Notes: generated from the letters alone by a model not told the origin. DNA of 64,000 nt from Haloferax sp046557615 (GCF_046557615.1 NZ_JBKIII010000001.1:682001-746000), one strand, 5' to 3'; shown: positions 1-9,604, counted from the stretch's first letter. Numbers and translations are program-made.

Positions 1-492
1 GTGATAGATTTCGGTGAGACGGCCAGCGGCGTAGATACCCTCGACACTCGTTCGCCCGAGTTCGTCGGTATCGACGTAGGTTTTCGACCCTGCCGCGCGG
101 AGTTCGACGCCCGTCTCTTCGAGATACGAGGCATCGGACCACGAGGCCGCGAGGACGCGCGTAGCGGTGAGAGTCGATTCGCCGTCTTCGGTTTCGACGG
201 TCGCGCTAAATTCGGGGTCGTCGGCAGTGCCGAGTACGTCGAGGGCGACGACGCGTCCGGTTTGCTGGTCTGCACCCGCACGGTCGGCCTGCTCGGAAAG
301 AAGGTCGGTAAAGAGACGACTGTTCACTCCGGCGGGGAAACCCGGCACGTTCTCCAAGTGTGCGTTTCGGCGGACGATAGACTCGCCATCGTTGACGACG
401 AGCGTGTCGAGACCGGCGCGAGCGAGGAACGTCGCCGCGGTGAGACCGGCGACACCGCCACCGACGACGAGGACATCTCGTGTGTCTTCCAT
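1..492 (-). CDS. FAD-dependent oxidoreductase, thioredoxin-reductase-like (3' end outside the window)
   Basis: The minus strand reads open from an ATG at 490-492 to the window edge, giving 164 residues of the N-terminal part of a flavoprotein. Residues 7-16 form the Rossmann signature VLVVGGGVAG that binds the ADP part of FAD. A thioredoxin-reductase-like ENVPGFPAG stretch follows at about residues 47-55, and a GIYAAGR segment near the end resembles the second FAD-contact motif. No CxxC redox pair is visible in the part present, so a disulfide reductase role is not shown. It is divergent from the SRPBCC gene at 612. The family assignment is good; the substrate is unknown. Confidence 0.8.
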   Translation of the reverse strand, partial: MEDTRDVLVVGGGVAGLTAATFLARAGLDTLVVNDGESIVRRNAHLENVPGFPAGVNSRLFTDLLSEQADRAGADQQTGRVVALDVLGTADDPEFSATVETEDGESTLTATRVLAASWSDASYLEETGVELRAAGSKTYVDTDELGRTSVEGIYAAGRLTEIYH

Positions 493-611
493 ACTCGGAG
501 GTTATCGAATCGACCGAAAAAGCAAATCGGTTGCAGTTGTGGTCGCCAGTGTCCCGCTGGTCGATGGATTCTCGCCTAAAGGGCTTTGTTCCCGCCGACC
601 AATTCGTGGTC

Positions 612-1148
612 GTGGACGAGATTGTCGTCAGTACCGTTGTCTATCTGCCGCCCGAGGAGATTTACGAATTTCTCGTCGATTTCCCGCGGTACGCCAACTA
701 CTCGAAGCACCTAACCGACGTGCGACAGGCGGGCGACGGGTCACCGGGGACGCGCTACCAACTGCGATTCGCGTGGTGGAAACTGACTTACACGGCCGAA
801 TCGGAGGTCACCGCAGTCGACCCGCCGACACAAATCGATTTCAAGATTACCAAAGACATTCACGCCGTCGGCCAGTGGCGCGTCGAACCGCTCGACGAAC
901 TCCCGGAAGACGCACCGATGGACGCCGAGACGGCCTCACGCGTCGTTTTCGACGTGAGGTTCGACACCGACACTGTCGACGAAGGCAGTATCGACCTGCC
1001 CAGATTCGTCTCGTTGAGTTGGGTCATCAACCGCATCAAGCCAATCTTACAACGAGAGGCAGAACACATCGTCGAACGAATCGTCGCCGACATCGAAGGA
1101 CGGCGGCGACACGTCGATATCACCATTCACACCAATTCGAGGGCGTGA
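612..1148 (+). CDS. SRPBCC-fold (polyketide cyclase/START-like) protein
   Basis: About 178 residues if the GTG at 612 is the start (reading VDEIVVSTVVYLPPEEIYEF). The frame is open upstream to 480, with an ATG at 564, so the start is uncertain. The pattern of a conserved initial strand, a YEFLVDFPRYANYSKH segment, and a long C-terminal amphipathic helix (RIKPILQREAEHIVERIV) is typical of the SRPBCC ligand-binding fold. Such proteins bind hydrophobic ligands or act as coenzyme Q/START-like chaperones; the ligand here cannot be read from sequence. It stands alone between a divergent flavoprotein gene and trkA. Confidence 0.7.
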   Translation: MDEIVVSTVVYLPPEEIYEFLVDFPRYANYSKHLTDVRQAGDGSPGTRYQLRFAWWKLTYTAESEVTAVDPPTQIDFKITKDIHAVGQWRVEPLDELPEDAPMDAETASRVVFDVRFDTDTVDEGSIDLPRFVSLSWVINRIKPILQREAEHIVERIVADIEGRRRHVDITIHTNSRA

Positions 1149-1254
1149 ATCGCGTGTCTCTCTCGCACACCGAACGGGCAAATAGTGCCGCCGAACAGAA
1201 ATGCACATACCTTCGGATGATTCACGTATCGACAATGAGAGAGGTTGGGATTTC

Positions 1255-2592
1255 GTGCGAGTAATCATCGTCGGCGCTGGTCAGGTTGGGTCGTCTATCG
1301 CCGCAGACCTGGATGAAACACACGAAGTCGTCATCATCGACTGTGACCCGGAACGGGTAGACGAACTCAACTACTCACTGGACGTCCTCGCGCTCGAAGG
1401 CGACGGCACGGCAGTCTCGACGCTCGAAGAGGCGGACGTCGAACGCGCGGACATGGTCATCGCATCAACCGACGACGACGAGACGAACATCGTCGTCTGT
1501 GCGACGGTGAAAGCGATTTCCAGCGCGTTCACCATCGCCCGCGTGAAGAACACCGAATACCTCCGGACGTGGCAGCGCTCTGAGACGGCCTTCGGCGTGG
1601 ACTTCATGGTGTGTACGAACCTGCTGGCCGCGGAATCTATCGTTCGCGTCGTCGGCCTTCCCGCCGCCCGCGACGTGGACCCCTTCGCCGGTGGAAAGGT
1701 TCAGATGGCCGAGTTCGAAGTCGACGAGACGAGTCCCGTGACGGACCAGACGGTCCAGCAGGCAGACCGATTCGACTCGTTGACGTTCGCAGCACTGCTC
1801 CGAAATGGCTCTGTCATCATCCCGCGTGGTGATACGGTCATCCACAGCGGCGACCGAGTCGTCGTCATCGGCAGTCCGCAGAGCGTCCAAGAGTTCGCCC
1901 GAACCATCGCCCCCGAAGAGGAAGTCGGCCCGGCAGAGGAAGTCGTCGTGGTCGGCGGGAGCGAAATCGGCTATCACGTCGCGCGCCTCCTCGAAGAACG
2001 AGGATTCAAGCCCCGTCTCATCGAGCAGGACAGCGCCCGGGCACGGGAACTCGCCGAAGACCTGCCCAAGACCATCGTCATGGAGAGCGACGCGACGGAC
2101 ATCGAGTTCCTCAAGCGCGAACACATCGACGAGGCGGATATCGTCGTCGCCGCGCTCGACTCCGACGAGAAGAACCTGCTCGTCTCGCTGCTCGCCTCTC
2201 GTCTCGGTGCAGAGCGAACCGTCGCCGTCATCGACACCACACCCTATGTCGAACTGTTCGAGGCAGTGGGCGTCGATATCGGCGTGAGTCCGCGCGAAGT
2301 CGTCGCCGAAGAGATTACGCGCTTCACGCGTGACGGCGGCGCAGAGAATATCGCACTCATCGAATCAGACAAAGCAGAAGTGCTGGAAATCGAAATCGAC
2401 GCCGAAAGCTTGCTGGCCGGAAAACCAATTCGTGAGTCAGTCAGTTCGCTCCCCGAAGGCGTCGTTATCGGTGCGATCACCCGCCAAAACGAGTTTATCA
2501 CCCCTCGCGGGAACACCGTCATCAACCCCGGCGACCACGTCGTCGTCTTCGTCGATAACGAAGTCGTCGATAGCGTCGCACCAAAACTCTAA
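1255..2592 (+). CDS. trkA: Trk potassium uptake regulatory subunit TrkA with two RCK repeats
   Basis: The protein has 445 residues. It consists of two tandem TrkA-N/TrkA-C units: a Rossmann motif VGAGQVG at residues 6-12 and a second one, VVVVGGSEIG, near residues 230-239. Each is followed by a TrkA-C ligand-binding domain (ending with GDRVVVIG and GDHVVVF type strands). TrkA forms a cytoplasmic gating ring that binds NAD(H)/ATP and controls the TrkH pore. The GTG at 1255 (reading MRVIIVGAGQVG) matches the family start better than the ATG at 1201, which would add 18 unrelated residues. It lies 76 nt upstream of trkH on the same strand and probably forms one unit with it. Confidence 0.9.
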   Translation: MRVIIVGAGQVGSSIAADLDETHEVVIIDCDPERVDELNYSLDVLALEGDGTAVSTLEEADVERADMVIASTDDDETNIVVCATVKAISSAFTIARVKNTEYLRTWQRSETAFGVDFMVCTNLLAAESIVRVVGLPAARDVDPFAGGKVQMAEFEVDETSPVTDQTVQQADRFDSLTFAALLRNGSVIIPRGDTVIHSGDRVVVIGSPQSVQEFARTIAPEEEVGPAEEVVVVGGSEIGYHVARLLEERGFKPRLIEQDSARARELAEDLPKTIVMESDATDIEFLKREHIDEADIVVAALDSDEKNLLVSLLASRLGAERTVAVIDTTPYVELFEAVGVDIGVSPREVVAEEITRFTRDGGAENIALIESDKAEVLEIEIDAESLLAGKPIRESVSSLPEGVVIGAITRQNEFITPRGNTVINPGDHVVVFVDNEVVDSVAPKL

Positions 2593-2668
2593 CCGGCGCG
2601 CACCCACACGTTTCTCGAATCGGAATCCGAACAGGGAAGAGTCCTGCGTGTAGAACGTTCGTTCACGA

Positions 2669-4273
2669 ATGAAACTGCGGGTAGATTACAAAGCGAGTCT
2701 TCGTCTGGTGGGGACGGTTCTCAAATATCTCGCCGTCCCACTCTGTTTCCCGCTCGTCGTCTCGCTCTACTACGGCGAATCGGTGTTGCCCTTCGTCATC
2801 ACGATGGCAATCACCGTCCTCGTGGGGACTGGACTCGAGCAACTAGCAGAAGAACCCGACATCGGCGCGCGTGAGGGATTCTTGATGGTCGCGGCGACGT
2901 GGCTTGCCGTGACGATTATCGGGGCGATTCCCTTCCTCATCGAAGCCCACGGCATCCCCTTCGTCGTCTCGGCACTCCATCCTGAATCGACCCTCGGGAA
3001 CCCAGTGAACGCGCTCTTCGAGTCGATGAGCGGCTTTACGACCACTGGAGCGACCGTCCTCGGTGACATCTCGTTCGAGTCGCACACACGCGGCATCATG
3101 ATGTGGCGACAGTTGACCCAATGGCTCGGTGGCATGGGTATCGTCGTCCTCGCGGTAGCGATTTTGCCCGAACTCTCGGTCGGTGGCGCACAACTCATGG
3201 ACGCCGAAGCACCTGGTCCTGGTATCGAGAAACTCACCCCCCGAATCGCTGAGACGGCACGCGCACTGTGGGGTGCGTACCTCGGTCTGACCGTCCTCGA
3301 AATTCTGCTCCTGTACGGCCTGTACCTCGCTGGCTACGCGCCGAATATGGACGTCTACAACGCAGTTGCCCACGGATTGACGACCATGCCGACCGGCGGG
3401 TTCTCGCCCGAGGCACGCAGTATCGAGGCGTTCTCGGCCGCCGCGCAGTGGGTCATCATCCCCTTCATGATTGCCGCCGGGACGAACTTCGCGCTCTTTT
3501 GGCACGTCCTCACCGGCGAGCCGAAGACGCTCTTCCGCGACACCGAGTTCCGCTCGTATCTCGGCATCATCGGTGTCCTCTCTGCGATTCTCGCCGCCGT
3601 CCTCTTCATCGGTGATGGCCTGCTCTCGGTCGCACCGATGGGCGAGACGTTCGACCAACTCTACCTCGAAAGCATCCGCGTTGCCCTCATCGGCGACGCC
3701 GAAGCATCGGTCCGACAGTCGGTCTTCCAAGTCGTCTCGATTATCACCACCACTGGCTATGCCAGTATGGACTTCAACGCGTGGAGTTCGACGACGAAGT
3801 ACGGACTTCTCTTTGCCATGTTCATCGGTGGGTCTGCCGGTTCGACTGGTGGGGCAATCAAAATCGTCCGCTGGTACATCGTGCTGAAATCGCTCCGCCG
3901 TGAGTTGTTCACCACTTCCCACCCCGAGGCGATTCGCCCGGTTCGACTCGCAGGCCGCGCCGTGGACGAGCGCGCGATTCGCGGCATATACGCCTTCACG
4001 CTCCTCTATCTCGTCTTGTTCTTCATCTCGACGGGTCTCTTGCACCTCGATGCCACCCGAATCGGATTCGAACTCACGATTCTCGAGACGATGAGTGCCG
4101 TCGCCGCAACCCTCGGCAACGTCGGGCCGGGATTCGGCGTCGTCGGCCCGATGGGGAGCTATCTCGACTTCTCGAATAGTTCGAAACTCTACATGGTGCT
4201 GTTGATGTGGGTCGGACGTCTCGAAATCATCCCTGTCCTCGTTGTGTTCACGCCGGAGTACTGGCGGAGATAG
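2669..4273 (+). CDS. trkH: Trk-type potassium transporter membrane subunit TrkH
   Basis: The 534-residue polytopic membrane protein has four pore-loop signatures of the TrkH/Ktr superfamily: SMSGFTTTGATV, TTMPTGGFSPEA, ITTTGYASMDF and a C-terminal NVGPGFGVVG. Each carries the conserved selectivity glycine. The protein moves K+ (possibly with Na+ or H+) into the cell and is gated by TrkA, consistent with the trkA gene directly upstream. Potassium accumulation is the basis of salt-in osmoadaptation in haloarchaea. The start ATG at 2669 gives MKLRVDYKASLRLVG, a normal TrkH N-terminus. It ends with a WVGRLEIIPVLVVF helix shared with the second TrkH in this window. Confidence 0.93.
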   Translation: MKLRVDYKASLRLVGTVLKYLAVPLCFPLVVSLYYGESVLPFVITMAITVLVGTGLEQLAEEPDIGAREGFLMVAATWLAVTIIGAIPFLIEAHGIPFVVSALHPESTLGNPVNALFESMSGFTTTGATVLGDISFESHTRGIMMWRQLTQWLGGMGIVVLAVAILPELSVGGAQLMDAEAPGPGIEKLTPRIAETARALWGAYLGLTVLEILLLYGLYLAGYAPNMDVYNAVAHGLTTMPTGGFSPEARSIEAFSAAAQWVIIPFMIAAGTNFALFWHVLTGEPKTLFRDTEFRSYLGIIGVLSAILAAVLFIGDGLLSVAPMGETFDQLYLESIRVALIGDAEASVRQSVFQVVSIITTTGYASMDFNAWSSTTKYGLLFAMFIGGSAGSTGGAIKIVRWYIVLKSLRRELFTTSHPEAIRPVRLAGRAVDERAIRGIYAFTLLYLVLFFISTGLLHLDATRIGFELTILETMSAVAATLGNVGPGFGVVGPMGSYLDFSNSSKLYMVLLMWVGRLEIIPVLVVFTPEYWRR

Positions 4274-4338
4274 GGCACCGCTGGCACTTTCGACGCGTCC
4301 AGAAGGCATTTACTTTCGATTGACAGTTACTTGCGCAG

Positions 4339-4749
4339 ATGCGCAGTCGAATCCTGCTCGCGACGGTACTCGTTTTGATGCTCACCAGTGGGTGTCTCGA
4401 CTCTCCACTGAATCAGGACAGAGAGCCCACCGAAACCGAGAGGAGCCAAAGTACAGATTCCGAAATGAAGCCACCAATTAACAAACTCGTCATCGAAGAC
4501 AACTACCCCGGAAACTTCTCGGTGCGAATCACTGGCGAGTCGCGGGAGGTGGTTTTCAATAAGAGCTACTCTGCGAACCACACCGAAGAGATAGATTTGA
4601 GCGGGCACTTCCCGGCAGACGAACGGAGAACGGTTGAAATTCACGTGAACGGGTCACGCGCTTGGAGGCGGTCCATCGCGTGGTACGAGGGGTACATGCT
4701 GGAGATCGCTGACGACGGGACTGTTCGTGAAGGGAAAATCGAAGTGTGA
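4339..4749 (+). CDS. small predicted lipoprotein
   Basis: This is a 136-residue protein of unknown function. The N-terminus has a basic start, a hydrophobic stretch (residues 5-16) and a lipobox LTSGC with the cysteine at residue 19, so it should be exported and lipid-anchored outside the membrane. There is no twin arginine, which suggests Sec export. The mature part is mostly a predicted beta-rich region (KLVIEDNYPGNFSVRITGE) that looks like a small Ig/carboxypeptidase-regulatory-like domain, but no family is recognised. It sits between the two trk pairs, and nothing ties it to potassium transport other than position. Confidence 0.65.
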   Translation: MRSRILLATVLVLMLTSGCLDSPLNQDREPTETERSQSTDSEMKPPINKLVIEDNYPGNFSVRITGESREVVFNKSYSANHTEEIDLSGHFPADERRTVEIHVNGSRAWRRSIAWYEGYMLEIADDGTVREGKIEV

Positions 4750-4825
4750 CTGCGCTTCGTGTGAGACGGGTATCCCGCGCTGAAGCGTTCAATCGAAGCA
4801 GAAAACTCCCGTTTCGAACGTTCGC

Positions 4826-6487
4826 TTACGGATTCAGTCCGTAGAGAATCGACCGGAAGAACACCAAGACGGGAATAATCTCCAAACGACCGACCCACAT
4901 GTTGAGCAGGAACATCGCTTCCGCAAAGGGATTCATCGTCGGGCCGGTGATGCCAGTCGAGAGGCCGACGTTCCCCTGTGCGCTGGCGACTTCGAACAGT
5001 GCATCTGCGAACGTGAACTCCGGTCCGGCGAGATTCACGAGCAGGAGACTCGACCCGAGGAGGACGAAAAGCCACAGCAAGGAGACGATAGACGCCTCGG
5101 AGAACTCGCGCTCCATCTCGGGCCGAGAGAGTCGGCGGCCATCCATCTTGAGCGAGACGATGGCGCTGTCGGGGAGGAAGACGCGCGAGAACTGCCAGCG
5201 GATGCCTCTCGAAATCGTGTAGCCACGGATGATTTTGATACCGCCGACGGTCGAACCGGCGGCCCCACCGAGGACCATCGCACTGGAGAGGATGAGTTTC
5301 CCGCCGTCAGACCACTGGCCGATTGGTGCGGATTGGAAGCCAGTACACGAGAGGGCGCTAATCCATTGGAACGTCGAATCCCGAATCACGTCCGAACCGG
5401 GGCCACCGACGACCAGCGAGAGGTCGAAGTAGTTGGCAGTCTCGGCGAACGCCGACCCCGCCGTCGTCGGAAGCGAGACGAGGTTCTGGACGGAGAGACC
5501 GACGACGCCGACGCCGAAGATGATGAACAGCCAGCGCGTTTGCAGGTCGTTCCAGAGTTTGTTCAGTTCGTGATTCTGGAGGATAGCGTAGTGAATCGGG
5601 AAGGCAATCGCCCCGAGCGCCATAATCGGGAGCAACACCGTCTCGATGAGCGGCGAGTTGTAGGTCGCAATCGAGTTGTCGGTCACCGAGAACCCGCCGG
5701 TCGAGAGACCGGTCATCGCGTGATTCAACGCCTGCCACGCGGCCTCCCACGTCGGAATCGTCGCTCCGTAGTCGCTCAGGCTGATTGCGATAAAGAGTAC
5801 CAGAATCGACAGCGCGGTGTAGCCGACGAAGATTTTCCAGACAGTGCGAACCGTCGAGACGACGCTCGGGTGGATTTTCTCTTCGCGTGCCTCACCGCGG
5901 TAGAGGGCGTAACTCCCACTGCCGGGGCGCGAGAGAATCGAGACGGTGAGGACAATCACACCCACGCCGCCGACCCACTGGATGAGCGAGCGCCACCACT
6001 GAATCGACCGAGGGAGCGACGGTTCGTGAATCGCCATGGTCAATCCACTGCCCGTCCACCCGCTCATCGACTCGAAGAACGCGTGGAGCGGATTTCGGAA
6101 GTACAGGAGGCTCGATTGAGTGTATTCGACGCCCTGTGGTACGAGCGCGGCGAGTGCGGCATCGGGCACGAAGTAGGCCGTCAGGACGAACGGGAGCGCC
6201 CCAAACGCGGCAGTCGCAAACCACCCAGCAGCGGCGATAATCATCCCGTGTTTCATTCGCGGGACCGGTGCTTCTTCGAACGCGCTCCGCGCGCCGAGGC
6301 CGACGAACGCAGTGAATCCTGCGGCCGTGAGGAACGCGAGCGCGGCGTACCACTCGCCGAAGACACCCGCGACGAGTACGGAGGCGACCATCAGAACCGA
6401 CTCCATCGCGAGCAACGACCCGATGTCGCGCCCGATGATTGCGAGGTCGGCAGGCCACCCAGAAACAGTCCGTCCGCGACGAGACAT
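4826..6487 (-). CDS. trkH: second TrkH-family cation transporter subunit
   Basis: The 553-residue TrkH-like polytopic protein is encoded convergently to the first trkAH pair. Its pore loops keep the conserved glycines but differ from the first TrkH: SMSGWTGSGLTMA, MTGLSTGGFSVT, ALSCTGFQSAP and QGNVGLSTGITG. The start ATG (4 bases, ATGA) overlaps the stop of the upstream trkA at 6487, so the two are translationally coupled. The changed first loop (TGSGLT instead of TTTGAT) may alter ion preference; that is inference. The C-terminal helix WVGRLEIIPVLVFF is nearly the same as in the paralogue. Confidence 0.9.
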   Translation of the reverse strand: MSRRGRTVSGWPADLAIIGRDIGSLLAMESVLMVASVLVAGVFGEWYAALAFLTAAGFTAFVGLGARSAFEEAPVPRMKHGMIIAAAGWFATAAFGALPFVLTAYFVPDAALAALVPQGVEYTQSSLLYFRNPLHAFFESMSGWTGSGLTMAIHEPSLPRSIQWWRSLIQWVGGVGVIVLTVSILSRPGSGSYALYRGEAREEKIHPSVVSTVRTVWKIFVGYTALSILVLFIAISLSDYGATIPTWEAAWQALNHAMTGLSTGGFSVTDNSIATYNSPLIETVLLPIMALGAIAFPIHYAILQNHELNKLWNDLQTRWLFIIFGVGVVGLSVQNLVSLPTTAGSAFAETANYFDLSLVVGGPGSDVIRDSTFQWISALSCTGFQSAPIGQWSDGGKLILSSAMVLGGAAGSTVGGIKIIRGYTISRGIRWQFSRVFLPDSAIVSLKMDGRRLSRPEMEREFSEASIVSLLWLFVLLGSSLLLVNLAGPEFTFADALFEVASAQGNVGLSTGITGPTMNPFAEAMFLLNMWVGRLEIIPVLVFFRSILYGLNP

Positions 6488-7167
6488 CAGTGGTCCTCGT
6501 AATGGCCGAAGACGTCCGTCACTTCGGGAGTTGCACCGTCACCGGAGTAGACGGTAAGTAGGTCGCCCACGTGGACTGTCGTGTTACCACGCGGGGTTAT
6601 TGGGTCGCTCTCGTCGGCGCGTTCGACGGCGACGATGAGTACGTCGTCGCCCAACAGTCCACCTTGGGCGGCCTCCTGAATCGTCTTGTTGACGATGGGT
6701 GCTTCTTCGTCCACTCGGATTTCGAACACCTCAGCGTGGTCGCCGACGCGCATGTAATCGACGATAGAGGGGCGCTTGACTGCCCGATAGAGGTACTCAG
6801 CGATGAGACGCTGTGGGTTCTCCATCGTGTTGACGCCGATTTGCCGGTAGAGACTCATGTGTTCGGCATTGTGAACGACAGAGACGATATCTGGAATTTG
6901 GAGTTCCTTTGCGAGCAGACAGACCATGATATTGGTCGCGTCCTTGTCCGTCGTCGTGATGATGGCGTCCGCACGCTCGGCACCGGCCTCGACGAGCGTC
7001 TGTTTCACCGTGGCGTCGTCGTTGAGGACGAGACAATCGAACGTTGCCGCCGCGGTCTCTGCTTTGGCTTCGTCGCGTTCGACGACGACAACCTCGTTGC
7101 CGCCTTCGGTCGCAATTTCGATAAGTGGCGTGCCGATATTGCCCGCCCCAACGACGATGATGTACAT
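6487..7167 (-). CDS. trkA: TrkA-family RCK regulatory protein (single unit)
   Basis: The 226-residue cytoplasmic protein has one TrkA-N Rossmann domain (MYIIVVGAGNIGTPLIEIA at the N-terminus) and one TrkA-C domain. The acidic residue at the end of the second strand (VVVVERDE) fits NAD binding. It is the half-length version of the two-unit TrkA at 1255 and would assemble as a dimer or higher ring on the TrkH encoded immediately downstream, with which it overlaps by one base (ATGA). The two genes form a minus-strand operon. Upstream is a 286-bp divergent region shared with the permease gene at 7454. Confidence 0.9.
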   Translation of the reverse strand: MYIIVVGAGNIGTPLIEIATEGGNEVVVVERDEAKAETAAATFDCLVLNDDATVKQTLVEAGAERADAIITTTDKDATNIMVCLLAKELQIPDIVSVVHNAEHMSLYRQIGVNTMENPQRLIAEYLYRAVKRPSIVDYMRVGDHAEVFEIRVDEEAPIVNKTIQEAAQGGLLGDDVLIVAVERADESDPITPRGNTTVHVGDLLTVYSGDGATPEVTDVFGHYEDH

Positions 7168-7264
7168 GTTATTCCGCCGTGCGTAACCGGCAGTGGAAAA
7201 GCTATCGGCATGACGAGCAGTCTGTTGGCCTGCGAATTGTTGGAGAACATCTGATCGGCGACCA

Positions 7265-7280
7265 CATTCGTCATCGAATG
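7265..7280. promoter_or_regulatory. short inverted repeat in the divergent trkA/permease region
   Basis: CATTCG-tcat-CGAATG forms a perfect 6-bp inverted repeat, about 100 bp upstream of the trkA start at 7167 and 174 bp upstream of the permease. The rest of 7168-7453 shows no credible gene; an A/T-rich element (GATTTATCATT, near 7370) could be the permease TATA box. A regulatory role is only suggested by position. Confidence 0.25.
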
Positions 7281-7453
7281 TTTCGAAACAGGAGTATAAT
7301 GAAGACGTGTGTCAGACTCCAATCGAGCCAAAATTCTCCATGTGGTCGTGTCCTTCACCTATCGAAGATTTATCATTCGCCATGATGTACGTCAACACAC
7401 ATGTGCGAGTTGGTCACCCACCCCCGACCGAGACATCACGTGAGGGGTAGCTC

Positions 7454-8839
7454 GTGAGTCACTCCGGTGGGCGTGAGCCGACAGTGAGCCTCAGCCTCCT
7501 CGATGCCACGATGGTCGGCATCGGAGCGATGATCGGCGCGGGCATCTTCGTGCTGACCGGACTCGCCGTCGAAATCTCGGGTCCGGCCGCGATACTCGCG
7601 TTCGCGCTCAACGGGGGCGTCACTGCGTTTACAGCGCTGTCGTATGCCGAACTCGCAGCGGCAATCCCGAGAAATGGTGGTGGCTACGCGTACGTCCGAG
7701 AGGTCTTCTCTGCACCCGTCTCGTTCGTCATGGGCTGGACGCGGTGGTTCACCTACATGATTGCCGGGTCACTCTACGCGTTGGGGTTCTCTTCGAACTT
7801 CATCGAATTCGGCCACATCTACGGCATCACGCTCCCCGGCCCGCCAGTTCTCTACGCACTCGGCGCTGTCGCGGTACTCGTCGCACTCAACGCGCTCTCG
7901 ACGGAAGCATCCGGGAGGGGAGAGACTGCAATCACGCTCGTCAAAATCGCGATTCTCGTCGTCTTCGTCGGATTTGGGCTCACCGCGACGCAGGTCAACG
8001 AGTTCGACCCGCTCTTTACGAACGGTGCGTTGTCGGTCCTCCCCGCGATGGGTCTCACCTTCATCGCGTTTCAGGGATACGACCTCATCGCCACCGTCAC
8101 CGAAGAGGTCGAAAACCCGCAGAAGAACATCCCGCGAGCGATTCTTCTCTCAGTCGTTGTCACCGTCATCGTCTACCTGTTCGTCGTCTTCGTCGCCATC
8201 GGAACGCTCGGTGCCGACGGACTCGCAGGCGCGGGCGAGACAGCAATCGCACAGGCCGCAGAAGGCTTCATGCCGAGGTTCCCACTCATCGGAACTGGCG
8301 CGGCACTCATCGCCTTCGGCGCGGTGTTCTCGACTATCTCGGCGCTCAACGCCGTCGTCATCGGGTCGTCGCGTGTCGCCTTCGCCATGGGTCGCGAGCG
8401 GCAACTTCCGGCCGCACTCGGTCGGTTCCACTACCGATACGGGACGCCGCTCGTTGCGATTCTCGCGTCTGCCGTGGTGATGCTCATCGCCGTGGTGGTC
8501 GTCCCGATTCGTATCGTCGGGAACCTCGCAAGCCTGTTTTCGCTCCTCGGATTCATCATCGTCAACTACGCGCTGATTCGCCTTCGCCGCCGACAACCCA
8601 ACTTACAGCGACCGTTCAAGGTTCCCTACTATCCGCTCACGCCAGTTCTCGGCATCGTCTGTAACCTGCTGTTGGGACTCTTTATCGACCCCTTCACGTG
8701 GGTACTCGCACTCGGATGGTTGGCTGTGGGTGGTGGCGTGTACCTCGTCCTCTCGCGTCGCGGAATCACCGGCCCACCGACGACGCCCGAAATCCAAGAA
8801 CCAGAACCGATTCAGACCCCAGAACAGACCGACGACTGA
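7454..8839 (+). CDS. APC-family amino acid permease
   Basis: The 461-residue membrane protein has about twelve hydrophobic segments. The first helix carries the APC signature MVGIGAMIGAGIFVLTG, which lies at the broken substrate-binding helix TM1, and the sixth helix has GLTFIAFQGYDLIATVTEEV. These proteins exchange or import amino acids or polyamines; the substrate cannot be told here. Translation begins at a GTG at 7454 (reading MSHSGGREPTVSLSLLDATMVG). The C-terminal tail (residues about 440-461) is acidic and proline-rich. It is followed after 37 nt by a TrkA-like RCK gene, a pairing that suggests nucleotide-dependent control of the permease. Confidence 0.88.
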   Translation: MSHSGGREPTVSLSLLDATMVGIGAMIGAGIFVLTGLAVEISGPAAILAFALNGGVTAFTALSYAELAAAIPRNGGGYAYVREVFSAPVSFVMGWTRWFTYMIAGSLYALGFSSNFIEFGHIYGITLPGPPVLYALGAVAVLVALNALSTEASGRGETAITLVKIAILVVFVGFGLTATQVNEFDPLFTNGALSVLPAMGLTFIAFQGYDLIATVTEEVENPQKNIPRAILLSVVVTVIVYLFVVFVAIGTLGADGLAGAGETAIAQAAEGFMPRFPLIGTGAALIAFGAVFSTISALNAVVIGSSRVAFAMGRERQLPAALGRFHYRYGTPLVAILASAVVMLIAVVVVPIRIVGNLASLFSLLGFIIVNYALIRLRRRQPNLQRPFKVPYYPLTPVLGIVCNLLLGLFIDPFTWVLALGWLAVGGGVYLVLSRRGITGPPTTPEIQEPEPIQTPEQTDD

Positions 8840-8876
8840 CCGCACACATACAACATCGTAACCCGTAGACACACCA

Positions 8877-9539
8877 ATGACCGAAACAGCCACACACGAT
8901 TTACGCGTCATCATCGCTGGGGGCGGTTCGATGGGCGTTCGAACCGCCGAACTCCTCGATGACCGCGGCCACGACGTGGTTATCATCGAACCCGACCCAG
9001 ACCGCGTCCAGAACGTAGCCGACCGCTATCTCGCCACCATCATCGAAGGCGACGCCTCACGCCCGGAGATTCTCAGACAGGCCCAACCCGAGCGCAGCGA
9101 CGTTGTGGCCGCCTTGACCGACGACGAAGCGACGAACTTCGCTATCTGTCTGGCCGCCCAGCGCATGTCCGACGCCCGAACCGTGATGCGAATCGAAGAG
9201 GCACCCGACGAACTGTACGAGGAGTTCGTCGATGGACTCGTCTTCCCCGAGCGACTGGGTGCGCGCGCCGCGACCAACGAGATTGCGAACGGCGGCGTCC
9301 GAACTATCGAAGACATCGGCGGCAGCGTCGAAGTCGTCGAGGTCGAAGTCGCAGACGACGCACCCGTCGCCGGACGCCGACTCGACGAGGTTCGACTTCC
9401 GCGCGGGAGCCTGATTATCGTGGACTACCACGGCGACAGACTCGGCGGCCCCGATACGGTACTGGAGGCAGGCCATCGGTACGTCCTCGCCGTGGAGTCG
9501 AACGTCTCTGACGAAGTGATGAATCTGTTCCGTGGCTGA
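8877..9539 (+). CDS. TrkA-family RCK domain protein paired with the APC permease
   Basis: The 220 residues contain one TrkA-N domain (Rossmann motif VIIAGGGSMGVRTAELL near residues 12-28, acidic IIEPDPDR at the second strand end) and one TrkA-C domain with the usual DEVRLPRGSLIIV segment. It is the third RCK-type regulator in the first 10 kb. Unlike the other two it has no TrkH beside it; its neighbour is the permease 37 nt upstream on the same strand, so a role as regulator of that transporter is likely (inference from co-directional adjacency). Its glycine motif has Ser-Met (GGGSMG) where typical TrkA has GxGxxG. Confidence 0.85.
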   Translation: MTETATHDLRVIIAGGGSMGVRTAELLDDRGHDVVIIEPDPDRVQNVADRYLATIIEGDASRPEILRQAQPERSDVVAALTDDEATNFAICLAAQRMSDARTVMRIEEAPDELYEEFVDGLVFPERLGARAATNEIANGGVRTIEDIGGSVEVVEVEVADDAPVAGRRLDEVRLPRGSLIIVDYHGDRLGGPDTVLEAGHRYVLAVESNVSDEVMNLFRG

Positions 9540-9604
9540 GTTGGGCGTCTTCTGCCGACACCGCCGCCTGAAAACCTATTACTGTGGATAGAACTTTGAC
9601 AAGT

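Noticed and set aside
2843..4309. A 488-codon minus-strand frame opposite the first trkH.
   Set aside because: It is acidic/Arg-rich shadow of a clear TrkH gene with pore loops.
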